Shown: positions 14,892 through 23,862 of the stretch, piece by piece
Layout of the letters: every line of letters starts with the position of its first letter
Position numbering within the stretch: position 1 is the stretch's first letter
Source: Chitinophagales bacterium
GTDB taxonomy: Bacteria; Bacteroidota; Bacteroidia; Chitinophagales; Saprospiraceae
Direction of reading: 5' to 3'
NCBI GenBank assembly: GCA_017303475.1
Contig: JAFLBO010000002.1
Span: 1-64,000 of the forward strand
DNA length: 64,000 bases
Position numbers and translations under genes: made by a program
Notes under the pieces: generated by a model
The model's database searches: none
Told to the model about the DNA's origin: nothing
Seen by the model: only the letters and a program-made list of their open reading frames with translations

Positions 14892-16442
14892 TTAAGACTT
14901 GTCTAAACTTCCCTGCTGAAAAGTTACCCAGAACGTACTGCCTTCCTCTGTTTTACTCCGAAATCCAACCTGACCTCCCATCATTTCTGCATATCGCTGC
15001 ACAATGTAAAGCCCCAAACCAGTTCCCTGAGTGGTGTTTGCGGCATTGCTGGCTCTGAAAAAGCGATCAAACAGATGTTTTTGCTCGGGTTCCGGAATTC
15101 CCATACCCTTATCTGTTACGCTGATACGAACTGAAGACCCCTGAACAGAAGTTTCTACCAAAATCGGAGCGTTTTCCGGCGAGTATTTGATGGCGTTGGA
15201 GATAAGATTGATCAGGATATTTTTGCCCAAATTGCAATCCATCACTACTTCCTCAGGCCCCTCATGTATGTGATCAAAGGTTTGACCCGATTTAAACAGG
15301 TTTTTTAACCCATCGTGTACCTCCTTCACACAGTCTTTCATATTTGATTGGGTTGCACTGACTGCTACCCTTCCGTCTTCCAACCGGCCCAATGAAAGAA
15401 ATTCCGTAAGAATTGAGTTCAACCCGTTTACCGCATTTTTGATGCGATCAGTGTGCTTTTTGACATTAGGAAAATCCATCCGCTCGGCATATTGTGCAGC
15501 CAGGCCCGCAGACGATAACACTGAAGTAAGAGGAGTGCGGAACTCGTGAGAGGCCATGCTTACAAAGCGACTTTTGAGTTCGCCCAGTTCCCTTTCCTTT
15601 TCCAACGCAGAAGCCAGATCATTTTTTGCCTGTTCCAATTTGGCCGTTCGGTCGGCCACTTTGGATTCCAGGCTCTCATTCAGTTCCTGCAGGGCATCAC
15701 TGAGTAGCGCCAACTCCTGTTTTTGTTGTAAAATGGAATTTTCGTAATTCTTCCGATAGGTATTGTCTACCACAAAAGCAATTACAAACATACCCTCCGG
15801 ACGCTGAAACGGGCTCAAACTCACCTCTACGGGGAGCTCCGTGCCGTCCTTTTTCTTCCCATTCAATTGTAAACCAATACCCATACTTCTAGCCCTGGGC
15901 GACTGGTGATAATGCTCCCGGTGCGCCTTGTGCTTATCGGCAATTCTGTTTGGAATGAGTACCTCCACCTGCCGATCAATTAACTCACCTGCCTGGTAGC
16001 CAAAAAGTGCCTCCATGGCGGGATTGGCCATAATTATCGTGCCTTTGTGATTGGCCAGCAAAATACCGCTGGTAGCATATTGAAACAAGGCTTTGAATTG
16101 CTCCTCCTGTCGGGCTTCCTGCTCTTTCATAGTGATGAAACGTACCACAAAAAAAGCTGCTGCCCAAAAACTAATGATGGGAGGAAGCCGCTGAAGCCAC
16201 ATTTGCTCCAACGGAATTTCCTGTGGTTTCACTACCGCACCAATGATGGTAAGCGTTGTAGTGACCACCGCCAGTAATAACACATCACTTTTTTCTCTAA
16301 AATAAATGGCCAGAAAATGCGCCAGCAGGTAGGCAAAAGCAATGTCTATCTGCCGTGGCAGGAGCAAGTCTGCTATAAATATTCCGGCCACCAGCGCCCA
16401 GATAAACCTGGACCAGTTTTGCTGCACATTAATGGTATTCAT
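14892..16442 (-). CDS. Membrane-bound PAS sensor histidine kinase
   Basis: A 516-residue kinase. Four hydrophobic segments in residues 12-103 form a membrane sensor; PAS domain about 113-230 (GILLANHKGTIIMANPAMEALFGY); coiled coil about 235-290; HisKA with phosphoacceptor H299 in SMASHEFRTPLTS; HATPase_c with N, G1 and G2 boxes (NLISNAIKYSPE, DKGMGIPEPEQ, GTGLGLYIVQRYAEMMGG). No response-regulator gene is adjacent. Start at ATG 16442, 24 bp after the copper-ATPase gene, so the two are probably cotranscribed and the kinase might sense copper or respiration state; that link is inferred from position only. Confidence 0.9.
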   Translation of the reverse strand: MNTINVQQNWSRFIWALVAGIFIADLLLPRQIDIAFAYLLAHFLAIYFREKSDVLLLAVVTTTLTIIGAVVKPQEIPLEQMWLQRLPPIISFWAAAFFVVRFITMKEQEARQEEQFKALFQYATSGILLANHKGTIIMANPAMEALFGYQAGELIDRQVEVLIPNRIADKHKAHREHYHQSPRARSMGIGLQLNGKKKDGTELPVEVSLSPFQRPEGMFVIAFVVDNTYRKNYENSILQQKQELALLSDALQELNESLESKVADRTAKLEQAKNDLASALEKERELGELKSRFVSMASHEFRTPLTSVLSSAGLAAQYAERMDFPNVKKHTDRIKNAVNGLNSILTEFLSLGRLEDGRVAVSATQSNMKDCVKEVHDGLKNLFKSGQTFDHIHEGPEEVVMDCNLGKNILINLISNAIKYSPENAPILVETSVQGSSVRISVTDKGMGIPEPEQKHLFDRFFRASNAANTTQGTGLGLYIVQRYAEMMGGQVGFRSKTEEGSTFWVTFQQGSLDKS

Positions 16443-16466
16443 GGGGCTAAGGTAAGACCTTATACC

Positions 16467-18935
16467 CTACTTTAAAATCCTGCGTGCAGCTCTGTTGCTC
16501 AAACCCACACTGAACAACACCATGGAAACAGAACTGATCGGCATAAGTACAGCCGCTACAAAAGGCGACAAGTTTCCGCTCACCCCAAAACTCAAACCAA
16601 TGGCGTTGTAAGTCAATGCCACCACATAAGACAGATTAACAATCCGAACGCCCGCTTTGGCAAAATCTATGAGTTGTGGTAACCGGGCAAACTCTTCGGC
16701 ATGCAAAATGGCGTCGCAGGCCGGAGTAAAATTGTTGGTGTTTTCTGCCACTACAATGCCTAACTCACTCTGACGCAAAGCGCCGGCATCGTTCAATCCA
16801 TCGCCCAGCATCATCACTTTATGGCCCTGCTCCTGCTTGTTGCGCACAAAATCCAGCTTATCCTGCGGACTCTGCTGAAAGCGCATGGCCTCTTTTTCCG
16901 GGAAAAACGACGTGAGTGCCTGAGCTTCCCGATCCTGGTCGCCGGAGAGCAAAAACAAGGAGGCCGGATTGGCGCCTTTTTTCTCCCGGAAATACGCCAA
17001 CACCTGAGCCAGTCCATCACGGTACCTGCTTTTTACCTCGTAATAACCCAGACAACGTTCGTCTACAGCCACAAACACAGAGCCATTCAGACCTTTTGCG
17101 GTCTCCTTGCAATCCGAAATACCTAGGAATTCGCGGGATCCAATCTTCCATTCATGGCCCTGGAAACGCCCCTGAATACCCATGCCGGGAATTTCCTGAT
17201 AGGTTTCCGGACTCTCTGTTTTCGACTCCTGCAGGGTTTCGTATATTTTCCGACTCAAAGGATGTGAAGAATGCCGAACCAACGAGTGAATGGCCATTTT
17301 ATCGGCAGCAGAGAGGGATTGACCCACAAATTTCATTTCCTGCTGGGCAACATTGGTTATGGTTCCTGTTTTGTCAAACACCACCGTATCTATCTCGGAA
17401 AAGGACTCCACTACCCGGATATTCTTCAAATAAAACCGGTAACGCCCCATAATGCGTTGTATGTTACCCAACGTAAATGGAATAGACAAAGCAACATTGC
17501 ACGGACATGCCACAATCATGACAGCGGTAAAGGCATTGACGGCTGTGGCTACATCGCCACGCATGCCCCACCAATACAGCACCCCGCCGCCGCCAAAAGC
17601 CAGAATCAAATATGTGAAATAGCGCCCGGCAGCATCAGCTAACTGAGTTACCTGCCCTTTGCTGTTGGTTTTGAAGGCTTCGTTGTTCCATAATTTGGTG
17701 AGGTGACTCTGCGCCACCCTCCGGGTAAGGGCAATTTCTATACTTTCTCCCGTTTGTTTGCCTCCGGCAAAAATGCGTTCGCCGTTGTTTACCAAAACAG
17801 GCTCCGACTCTCCCGTTACAAAACTGTAATCCACACTGGCTGTGCCTTTCAGCAAAATACCATCTGCTGGAATAACTTCCTGACTGCGCACCAGAATGAT
17901 ATCGCCTGGTACCAGCCGGCTCACCGGAACAGTTGTTTCGGTATCGCCGCTCCGCACGGTAGCTGCCACCGGGAAATAGGATTTATAATCCCGTTCAAAC
18001 GACAACTGGTGCCAAACATGCTGCTGGAACCATTTGCCAATCAGCATCAGAAAAGTTAACCCCGCAAAGGAATCCAGGTAACCAGCCCCGGTATGGGTGA
18101 GAATTTCGTATACACTGCGGCCAAACAGGGAGATGAATGCCAGGCAAAGCGGCACATCTATGTTTAATTGCCTGTTGCGGAGTCCTTGCCAGGCAGAAAT
18201 GAAATAATCGCGTTCGCTGTACAGAAGTACCGGGAGCGCAATCAGCAGGCTCAAATAGCCAAACACCTCCGAAAACCAGGGATCCTGCTCCCGGCTCATA
18301 CCAACATATTCCGGAAAGCTGAATAACATCACATTGCCAAAGGCAAAACCGGCAATGGCCAACTGATAAGCCAGTTTGCGACTCATGGCCGGCTTTTTTT
18401 GGCCATCAACATCCCCAAGGTTAATATCCGGCTCGTACCCAATGGTATCCAGCAGTGCAGCCAGCTTGCGCAAGGATGTCTGGTTCGGGTTAAACTGGAT
18501 AGTGGTAGTTTTTTTGAGGAAGTTTACCCGGGAATTGGTAACGCCGGCATCCAGTTTATAGAGGTTTTCCAACAGCCAGATACAGGAAACACAGTGCATA
18601 TTGGGCAGGTAAAAAGTTACCTGCGCAGTGGTATTGCTCTCGAATTCAAGGAGTTTTTCCCGAATTTCGGGATCATCCAGATAGGCGTAGTTTTTGGAAG
18701 CTTTTTTTGCTTTCAGGCTTTGACCTGCGTTCTGATCCAGGTCGTAGAACTCACACATATTGTGCGTGTTCAAAATTTCGTACACCATTTGGCAGCCCTG
18801 GCAACAAAAATACTTGTCGTCCAGGTGCAGTCGATCGTCCGGACATGCTTCATGGCAATGGAAACATTGCAGCGCCTCGGGCGCAGGTGTTTTGGGTTGT
18901 AGCAGTACGGAGGATGTAGCCATAGCGATTGACAT
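16467..18935 (-). CDS. ccoI: CcoI/FixI-type copper P1B-ATPase
   Basis: An 822-residue heavy-metal ATPase with the extended N terminus of cbb3-oxidase assembly pumps: a Cys cluster CFHCHEAC (C24, C27, C31) and CCQGC (44-48), then a heavy-metal-associated domain with MHCVSC (C115, C118). Membrane CPC motif in IVACPCNVALS, phosphorylation loop DKTGTIT, hinge GDGLNDAGALRQ. Such pumps move Cu(I) outward for assembly of cbb3-type cytochrome oxidase. The oxidase genes ccoNOP are not in the window, so the assignment rests on the N terminus. A second ATG lies four codons in. The downstream kinase gene is 24 bp away. Confidence 0.88.
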   Translation of the reverse strand: MSIAMATSSVLLQPKTPAPEALQCFHCHEACPDDRLHLDDKYFCCQGCQMVYEILNTHNMCEFYDLDQNAGQSLKAKKASKNYAYLDDPEIREKLLEFESNTTAQVTFYLPNMHCVSCIWLLENLYKLDAGVTNSRVNFLKKTTTIQFNPNQTSLRKLAALLDTIGYEPDINLGDVDGQKKPAMSRKLAYQLAIAGFAFGNVMLFSFPEYVGMSREQDPWFSEVFGYLSLLIALPVLLYSERDYFISAWQGLRNRQLNIDVPLCLAFISLFGRSVYEILTHTGAGYLDSFAGLTFLMLIGKWFQQHVWHQLSFERDYKSYFPVAATVRSGDTETTVPVSRLVPGDIILVRSQEVIPADGILLKGTASVDYSFVTGESEPVLVNNGERIFAGGKQTGESIEIALTRRVAQSHLTKLWNNEAFKTNSKGQVTQLADAAGRYFTYLILAFGGGGVLYWWGMRGDVATAVNAFTAVMIVACPCNVALSIPFTLGNIQRIMGRYRFYLKNIRVVESFSEIDTVVFDKTGTITNVAQQEMKFVGQSLSAADKMAIHSLVRHSSHPLSRKIYETLQESKTESPETYQEIPGMGIQGRFQGHEWKIGSREFLGISDCKETAKGLNGSVFVAVDERCLGYYEVKSRYRDGLAQVLAYFREKKGANPASLFLLSGDQDREAQALTSFFPEKEAMRFQQSPQDKLDFVRNKQEQGHKVMMLGDGLNDAGALRQSELGIVVAENTNNFTPACDAILHAEEFARLPQLIDFAKAGVRIVNLSYVVALTYNAIGLSFGVSGNLSPFVAAVLMPISSVSMVLFSVGLSNRAARRILK

Positions 18936-18989
18936 TTATGGGCACAAAAATCCGTTGACGCACTTCCGTAGCCGGTGACCGCCGTCAGA

Positions 18990-19017
18990 CCCCCGGGTGA
19001 TGCTGATCATCCGGGGG
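18990..19017. other. GC-rich hairpin in the ccoI upstream region
   Basis: CCCCCGGGTGAT at 18990-19001 pairs with ATCATCCGGGGG at 19006-19017 (one G-T pair, 4-base loop). It lies 55 bp upstream of the copper-ATPase start, in the 187-bp divergent gap to the gene at 19123. No T run, so not an ordinary terminator; a 5' leader structure or operator is possible. Confidence 0.5.
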
Positions 19018-19122
19018 GCAGAAGGGGCGCTTTCCGAATAAAATCAGGCTTAAGGGTGATTTCAATCATGTTTTTTAATCCAAAACAGCCTGCATCTTTG
19101 CCCCAGACAAAACAGCTCAGTT

Positions 19123-19533
19123 ATGCAATTAGCAATTTCTCCGGACAAAACAATGGGTGCACTTCAGAAAGAATTTTCTGAGGCATTCGCAGGGTTGAAG
19201 ATTGCTTTCTTCAGCAAACCTCATGGCGAACATAAAGGTAGCGCCGCTAAGTTTCTAATTCAGGATAAAGACCTGGCTCTCAGTCAATTATCTCCAGAAC
19301 TGCAGGCTGGCGTATTGGATATAAACCCGGAAACAGTAGTGTGGCAATTTGAAAAGCAGCTTGAAGAGCAGTTCGGCTTACACGTTCAGTTATTTCGAAA
19401 ATCGGGTCGCACCTGGCTGGAAACCTCTGTTTCAGACAACCTGACACTGGCAGAGCAAATGGAACGAGCCGCAGCCAGTGAAAATATCCATCAGGAGTTT
19501 GTAGACCCAATGGACTATCGTGAACAAGCCTGA
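19123..19533 (+). CDS. Conserved-looking hypothetical protein
   Basis: A 136-residue soluble protein, start ATG 19123. Predicted alpha/beta, with QKEFSEAFAGLKIAFFSK, a glycine/histidine turn, and a C-terminal acidic tail. I do not recognise a domain; the look (QLFRKSGRTWLETSVSDNLTL) is that of a small cytoplasmic protein family of Bacteroidota. It lies 8 bp before a universal stress protein gene on the same strand, so the two are almost certainly cotranscribed and may share a stress role. Confidence 0.7.
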   Translation: MQLAISPDKTMGALQKEFSEAFAGLKIAFFSKPHGEHKGSAAKFLIQDKDLALSQLSPELQAGVLDINPETVVWQFEKQLEEQFGLHVQLFRKSGRTWLETSVSDNLTLAEQMERAAASENIHQEFVDPMDYREQA

Positions 19534-19541
19534 ATAATACC

Positions 19542-20366
19542 ATGAAACCGATACTTGTCCCAACCGACTTTTCCAGGTGCGCCAACAACGCCATGATGTA
19601 TGCATTGGAGGTGGCCTCTCGTACCGGACAACCCATTACCGTGTTGTATGTGGTTTATCCCAACGAAGGGATTGACAATAATATGTACGATGCATTTTTC
19701 GTGGACAATTACGTGCAGCAGCGGTTGGAGGGCATGGAAAAATGGGTAAAAAAGTTTACCCGCAGTCCGCATGTGCAGCATGTACCGGTCAAACTGGAAT
19801 GCCGTATTGGCTTCCCGGTAAGCACCATTACCCAAACGGCTTCTGATTTGGGAGCGTCCATGATCATCATGGGCACTACCGGTGCCAGTGGCTTGCGTGG
19901 TGTTTTACTTGGCAGCATTGCCGGAGGTGTGATCAGCGCCAGTAAACTACCTGTGATTGTAGTGCCGCAAAAAGCCGTTTTTCGCAACAACGCGCGCTTT
20001 GCCCTGGCCACAGATTTTCGCTTTTCCCCGGGCAAAGAATCGCTGAAAATACTCCGTGATATGCTGAACATTCAGCACACGGGTTTGAATGTGGTGCATG
20101 TAATGACTGACCCGAATCAAAAGCCTGATTTGCGCCATCAGCATGCCCTGACAGAGAAACTGGATACCATACCGCACGACTTTCACTATTTGCACGATAA
20201 AAACATCGTTCGGGCAATCCACAACTTCCTGGAATCCACCAATTGCAACGGGTTGGTGGCTGTAGCGCACGATCATTCGCTACTCCATACCCTGTTCGCT
20301 AAAAGCATATCCAGATCGCTGGCGCATCATACTTCGGTTCCGATTTTGGTGCTACACGATCATTAA
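19542..20366 (+). CDS. Tandem-domain universal stress protein
   Basis: A 274-residue protein with two UspA folds. Domain one (about 1-145) starts KPILVPTDFSRCANNAM and ends with the ATP-binding pattern GTTGASGLRGVLLGSIAGGVI (G-2x-G-9x-G-S). Domain two (about 150-274) starts ARFALATDFRFSP and has lost the glycine motif, which is common in tandem Usp proteins. Cytoplasmic, probably nucleotide-binding stress regulator. Second gene of a two-gene operon with the hypothetical at 19123; a terminator follows at 20432. Confidence 0.92.
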   Translation: MKPILVPTDFSRCANNAMMYALEVASRTGQPITVLYVVYPNEGIDNNMYDAFFVDNYVQQRLEGMEKWVKKFTRSPHVQHVPVKLECRIGFPVSTITQTASDLGASMIIMGTTGASGLRGVLLGSIAGGVISASKLPVIVVPQKAVFRNNARFALATDFRFSPGKESLKILRDMLNIQHTGLNVVHVMTDPNQKPDLRHQHALTEKLDTIPHDFHYLHDKNIVRAIHNFLESTNCNGLVAVAHDHSLLHTLFAKSISRSLAHHTSVPILVLHDH

Positions 20367-20431
20367 CCAATCTGTACAAGCAGGTTGGCTTGATAAGGAA
20401 AGATTGTAATTTGAGCTAGATTGTTTTTTTA

Positions 20432-20466
20432 CCCGGCAACAGCCTCATGGTTGTGCCGGGTTTTTT
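20432..20466 (+). terminator. Rho-independent terminator after the stress-protein operon
   Basis: CCCGGCA pairs with TGCCGGG across an 18-base loop and is followed by a T6 run; a T7 run precedes it on the same strand. Confidence 0.85.
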
Positions 20467-20500
20467 ATTGGGCGGTGCTCAGAAAGGTCAATAATTCGGC

Positions 20501-20508
20501 TATGTTTG
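20501..20508 (+). promoter_or_regulatory. Bacteroidota -7 element for the sugar kinase gene
   Basis: TATGTTTG matches the TAnnTTTG -7 consensus of Bacteroidota housekeeping promoters. Its position, 38 bases before the ATG at 20539, means the in-frame TTG at 20506 cannot be the start. No convincing -33 TTTG is seen. Confidence 0.5.
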
Positions 20509-20538
20509 CCCCCGAAATTCAAAATAGTATTTTTCAGC

Positions 20539-21417
20539 ATGCAGCAACCTGTAGTCATCTGTTTCGGTGAAGTATTGTGGGACCTCCTGCCGGGTGGTAA
20601 AATGGCCGGTGGAGCACCCATGAATGTGGCCTATCAAACCAATAATCTGGGCATGAAGTCCAGAATGATTAGTAGGGTGGGTCAGGATGCATTGGGACAG
20701 GAACTACTGGCATTTTTAGCGTCAAAAGGTGTTGCCACTGATCTGGTACAAATAGACGATCAATTTCCAACCGGCACAGTTAACGTTCACCTGGATGCAC
20801 AGGGCATCCCCAGTTATGAAATTGTACAACCGGCTGCCTGGGATGCCATTGCTCTGAATGATGCCATGACTGATGCAGTGCAACATGCCGATGCACTGGT
20901 TTTTGGCAGTCTGGCCTGTCGGAACGAACAATCTCGTAACACCCTGCTAAAATTGGTTGAAAAAGCCACTTTTCGGGTATTTGACGTCAATCTCCGTGAG
21001 CCTTTTTATTCCAGAGCCCTGCTGGAAAAGATACTGCCTGCCTCCAACCTGGTAAAGGTTAACGACATAGAACTGGGCATTTTGTCTGAATGGTATGGCT
21101 ATACCGGCTCCGAACCAGACCGTATGCAAGCACTGCGAGAACAGTTTGGCTTTGATTTACTTATTGTTACGCGGGGAGCTGATGGCGCTGCGTGTTTGAG
21201 CAACAAAGGTTATTCAGAAATTCCCGGCACGCAGGTGCAGGTTCAAGACACTGTTGGTTCCGGAGATGCTTTCCTTTCCGGATTCCTGTACAGCTATTTT
21301 ACCGGAAAGGAAGATGCAGAATGCCTGCGTTTTGCCAATGCGCTGGGCGCCCTGACGGCCACGAAACACGGCGGAACCCCCGTTATTTCGGTGGCTGAAA
21401 TCAATGCTTTGATGTAG
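20539..21417 (+). CDS. PfkB-family carbohydrate kinase, fructokinase-like
   Basis: A 292-residue ribokinase-fold sugar kinase. N-terminal signature GEVLWDLLPGG...GGAPMNVAYQTNNLG is that of bacterial fructokinases; the C-terminal PfkB signature DTVGSGDAFLSGFLYSY carries the catalytic aspartate in GSGDAF. Start set at ATG 20539 (QQPVVICFGE). It should phosphorylate fructose or a related hexose with ATP. Its last 17 bases overlap the convergent dTDP-rhamnose gene. Confidence 0.9.
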   Translation: MQQPVVICFGEVLWDLLPGGKMAGGAPMNVAYQTNNLGMKSRMISRVGQDALGQELLAFLASKGVATDLVQIDDQFPTGTVNVHLDAQGIPSYEIVQPAAWDAIALNDAMTDAVQHADALVFGSLACRNEQSRNTLLKLVEKATFRVFDVNLREPFYSRALLEKILPASNLVKVNDIELGILSEWYGYTGSEPDRMQALREQFGFDLLIVTRGADGAACLSNKGYSEIPGTQVQVQDTVGSGDAFLSGFLYSYFTGKEDAECLRFANALGALTATKHGGTPVISVAEINALM

Positions 21418-22300
21418 CACTGAGCGCTTTCAGACATTTTTGCAGGCTGGTGCGCCAATGCGGAATATCCAATCCAAAAGCTGACTTGATTTTGCTTTTA
21501 TCCAGCACGCTGAATGGCGGGCGACGGGCGGGCGTGGGGTATTCCTGTGTAGTTATCGGCTCCAGTGTACAAGCCAGCTGTTCGTATTCAAACACTGCTC
21601 CTGCCAGATCATACCAACTTGCCACACCTTCATTGGCATAGTGCCAGATACCGCCTATTGATTCCATGGCTATTTTACCTGTTGCTACTTGTTGGTGAAT
21701 TTGAATAACGGCATCTGCCAGATCAGGAGCATAAGTGGGAGAACCAATTTGGTCCCATACTACCCTGAGATGAGGGCGCTCTGCACCCAAACGCAGCATG
21801 GTTTTGACAAAATTATTCCCAAAAGCGCTGTACACCCAGGAAGTTCGGATCACCATGGTTTTTGCCGGGTGAAGTTGCAGGGCAGCGCGTTCACCGGCCA
21901 GTTTGGTTTTGGCGTATACGCCGCCCGGATGAACCGAATCTGTTTCTACAAATGGTGTGTTTTGTTTGCTATGATACACATAATCAGTGCTAAAATGTAT
22001 CAGAGGTAGTCCCAGCTTGGCACAAACCCTGGCCAGATTTCGCACACCCTGTACATTCACCCTGCGCGCTTGCACAGGTTCGCTTTCTGCCTTATCCACA
22101 GCAGTGTAGGCAGCGCAGTTAACCACCCAGAGTTCGGGATACTGCGCAGCGAGGTTATGCAGGGTTTTGCTTACTGCTGCAAAACGTGTAATGTCCAGCT
22201 CTGTGGAACTTTTAAACAAGAAGGTGATACCCGGACGGGACAGAGCCGCCTGTTGAAAACACTGGCCGAGCTGACCGTTAGCGCCGATAATAAGCATCAT
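21401..22300 (-). CDS. rfbD: dTDP-4-dehydrorhamnose reductase
   Basis: A 299-residue short-chain dehydrogenase of the RmlD family. NAD(P)-binding GANGQLGQ near the N terminus; catalytic S-T-D and YxxxK triad in HFSTDYVY and YAKTKLAGE. It reduces dTDP-4-dehydro-L-rhamnose to dTDP-L-rhamnose for cell-surface glycans. Two adjacent ATGs (22300 and 22297) can start it; the frame upstream offers only a TTG. The other genes of the pathway (rfbA, rfbB, rfbC) are not in the window, so the gene is an orphan here. Confidence 0.9.
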   Translation of the reverse strand: MMLIIGANGQLGQCFQQAALSRPGITFLFKSSTELDITRFAAVSKTLHNLAAQYPELWVVNCAAYTAVDKAESEPVQARRVNVQGVRNLARVCAKLGLPLIHFSTDYVYHSKQNTPFVETDSVHPGGVYAKTKLAGERAALQLHPAKTMVIRTSWVYSAFGNNFVKTMLRLGAERPHLRVVWDQIGSPTYAPDLADAVIQIHQQVATGKIAMESIGGIWHYANEGVASWYDLAGAVFEYEQLACTLEPITTQEYPTPARRPPFSVLDKSKIKSAFGLDIPHWRTSLQKCLKALSATSKH

Positions 22301-22369
22301 AGCGCGCAAAGGTAAAGTTTTACCCCTGAACGGGTATTATTATGCAGTTTTGCAGCGTCAAATACACCT

Positions 22370-23323
22370 ATGCTTTTTCAATTACCTGTTTCACCACTCA
22401 CCAAACTGGAGCAACACCCCGGTACAGGGCGTGGCATAAGGTTGTATTTGAAACGGGATGATCTGTTGCATCAGGAAATTGATGGCAGCAAAGCACGCAA
22501 ACTTGCGGCCCTTCCAGATCTTGTAAAGGCACATTATCCGGAGGGAATTGTAACATTTGGCGGCGCCTTTTCCAACCACTTGCATGCAGTATCGGTGTTG
22601 GGACGCTTGTTTAACATGCCTACCAGGGGAATACTGCGCGGCAGTTATATGGATTTGGATAATCCTACGCTGAAAGACTGCTCCTGCAACGGGATGGATC
22701 TGATACCTGTGCCCAAAACAGATTATCAGGCGGGCAAGCAGGATAATTATGCCTACTGGAGGGCGCGATTTCCTAAGGCTTTTCTGCTGCCGGAAGGTGG
22801 AAATACACAGGAGGCAGTGGTACAATGCCGCAGTATTACGGAAGAAATATTGACCCAATTGCCGGAGATTGACTCAAAGCGACGCATCGTTATTTGTTGT
22901 CCAGCCGGAACAGGTTGTACTGCAGCGGGTGTGGCATCTGGATTGCTGCCGGAGCGTGGAGAAACCTGGATTTTTCCTGTGAGTGAAGATGGCTTGCATT
23001 TAGCTGCCGTCCGGCAGCTTTTACCCGAGTCGATAGGCTACACCCCGGACATGCGCTGGATACCGGATTATATTTTCGGAGGGTTTGCCAAATATAATGA
23101 AGAGGTCGTGGCTTTTACCCGACACTTTCATCAACAGTATCAGGTGTTGCCAGACCCGGTGTATTCTTCCAAAATGCTGTTTGGCATCTTTGATTTGTTG
23201 AAAAAGGATCAGTTCATAGAAGATACTACGGTGGTTGTTCTGATGACCGGGGGGCGGCAAGGTTGGCGGGGATTTCTCCACAGGTATGGAAACCGAAAAT
23301 TTGTTGAAGCTTTCAGGCCATAA
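22370..23323 (+). CDS. PLP-dependent D-cysteine desulfhydrase / ACC deaminase-like enzyme
   Basis: A 317-residue fold-type II PLP enzyme. N-terminal LYLKRDDLLHQEIDGSKARKL has the Schiff-base lysine (in GSKARKL), followed by VTFGGAFSNHLHAVS, the substrate/phosphate region typical of 1-aminocyclopropane-1-carboxylate deaminase and D-cysteine desulfhydrase. PLP phosphate loop CPAGTGCTAAG. Bacteroidota members more often degrade D-cysteine or similar D-amino acids; the exact substrate is open. Divergent from rfbD with 69 bp between starts. Confidence 0.87.
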   Translation: MLFQLPVSPLTKLEQHPGTGRGIRLYLKRDDLLHQEIDGSKARKLAALPDLVKAHYPEGIVTFGGAFSNHLHAVSVLGRLFNMPTRGILRGSYMDLDNPTLKDCSCNGMDLIPVPKTDYQAGKQDNYAYWRARFPKAFLLPEGGNTQEAVVQCRSITEEILTQLPEIDSKRRIVICCPAGTGCTAAGVASGLLPERGETWIFPVSEDGLHLAAVRQLLPESIGYTPDMRWIPDYIFGGFAKYNEEVVAFTRHFHQQYQVLPDPVYSSKMLFGIFDLLKKDQFIEDTTVVVLMTGGRQGWRGFLHRYGNRKFVEAFRP

Positions 23324-23862
23324 CACGGCTTTAGTTTTAACAAAATTTCGCTAAAGGTTTTGTTTTAAATCGCCTGAGCTGTTTTTTGAGAAAACGGCAG
23401 AATGTGCGCATTTTTGATATTTCGGAAGATTTCATGAGAAAACGGTAAAATATATGTTAAAATCCTACATTCAAAAAGTTTTACATTTTTTTACAAACCA
23501 CTTGTATTTTTAAAACAATTAGGATTAACTTTGGCAGCTTTAATTCCACAAAAAAAACTTTTACACTGTGGAAAATTAACCCTGGCTTAACTTTAAAATT
23601 CTGAATTCGGGTGTTTTTAAGCACATCCAATCTTGGCTATATTTAAGCTAACCTTGTGCATATCAATGGTTAACAGAGCGATGGAAGGCAATATCCTCAA
23701 GTGTTAATAACTCAAATGCCATGTGGATAAATCAGACAGTTTTCCACTTTATCCACATTCGGATCCCGGGTTTTCCACAGAAAAGTTGCCACACGGATTG
23801 TTTCAAAAAGGTAAATCAACCACTTTGAGGTAGGTTTGCGTTCCGGTTTCCACATTTAGCCC
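23324..23862. other. DnaA-box cluster and A+T-rich region upstream of dnaB: oriC candidate
   Basis: A 539-bp gap without a gene. Two perfect DnaA boxes TTATCCACA occur, at 23749-23757 (+) and 23722-23730 (-), plus one-mismatch boxes at 23771-23779 (+, TTTTCCACA) and 23567-23575 (-) and looser copies at 23740-23748 and 23846-23854. Left of them, 23440-23660 is strongly A+T-rich with repeated TTAAC motifs, suitable for unwinding. The right end holds the dnaB promoter element. Either a chromosomal origin or a DnaA-regulated dnaB promoter; the sequence alone does not decide. Confidence 0.6.
23831..23838 (+). promoter_or_regulatory. -7 promoter element of dnaB
   Basis: TAGGTTTG fits TAnnTTTG and lies 24 bases before the dnaB ATG. 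The closest TTG that could serve as -33 (23798) is somewhat too far, so the -33 call is open. Confidence 0.5.
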
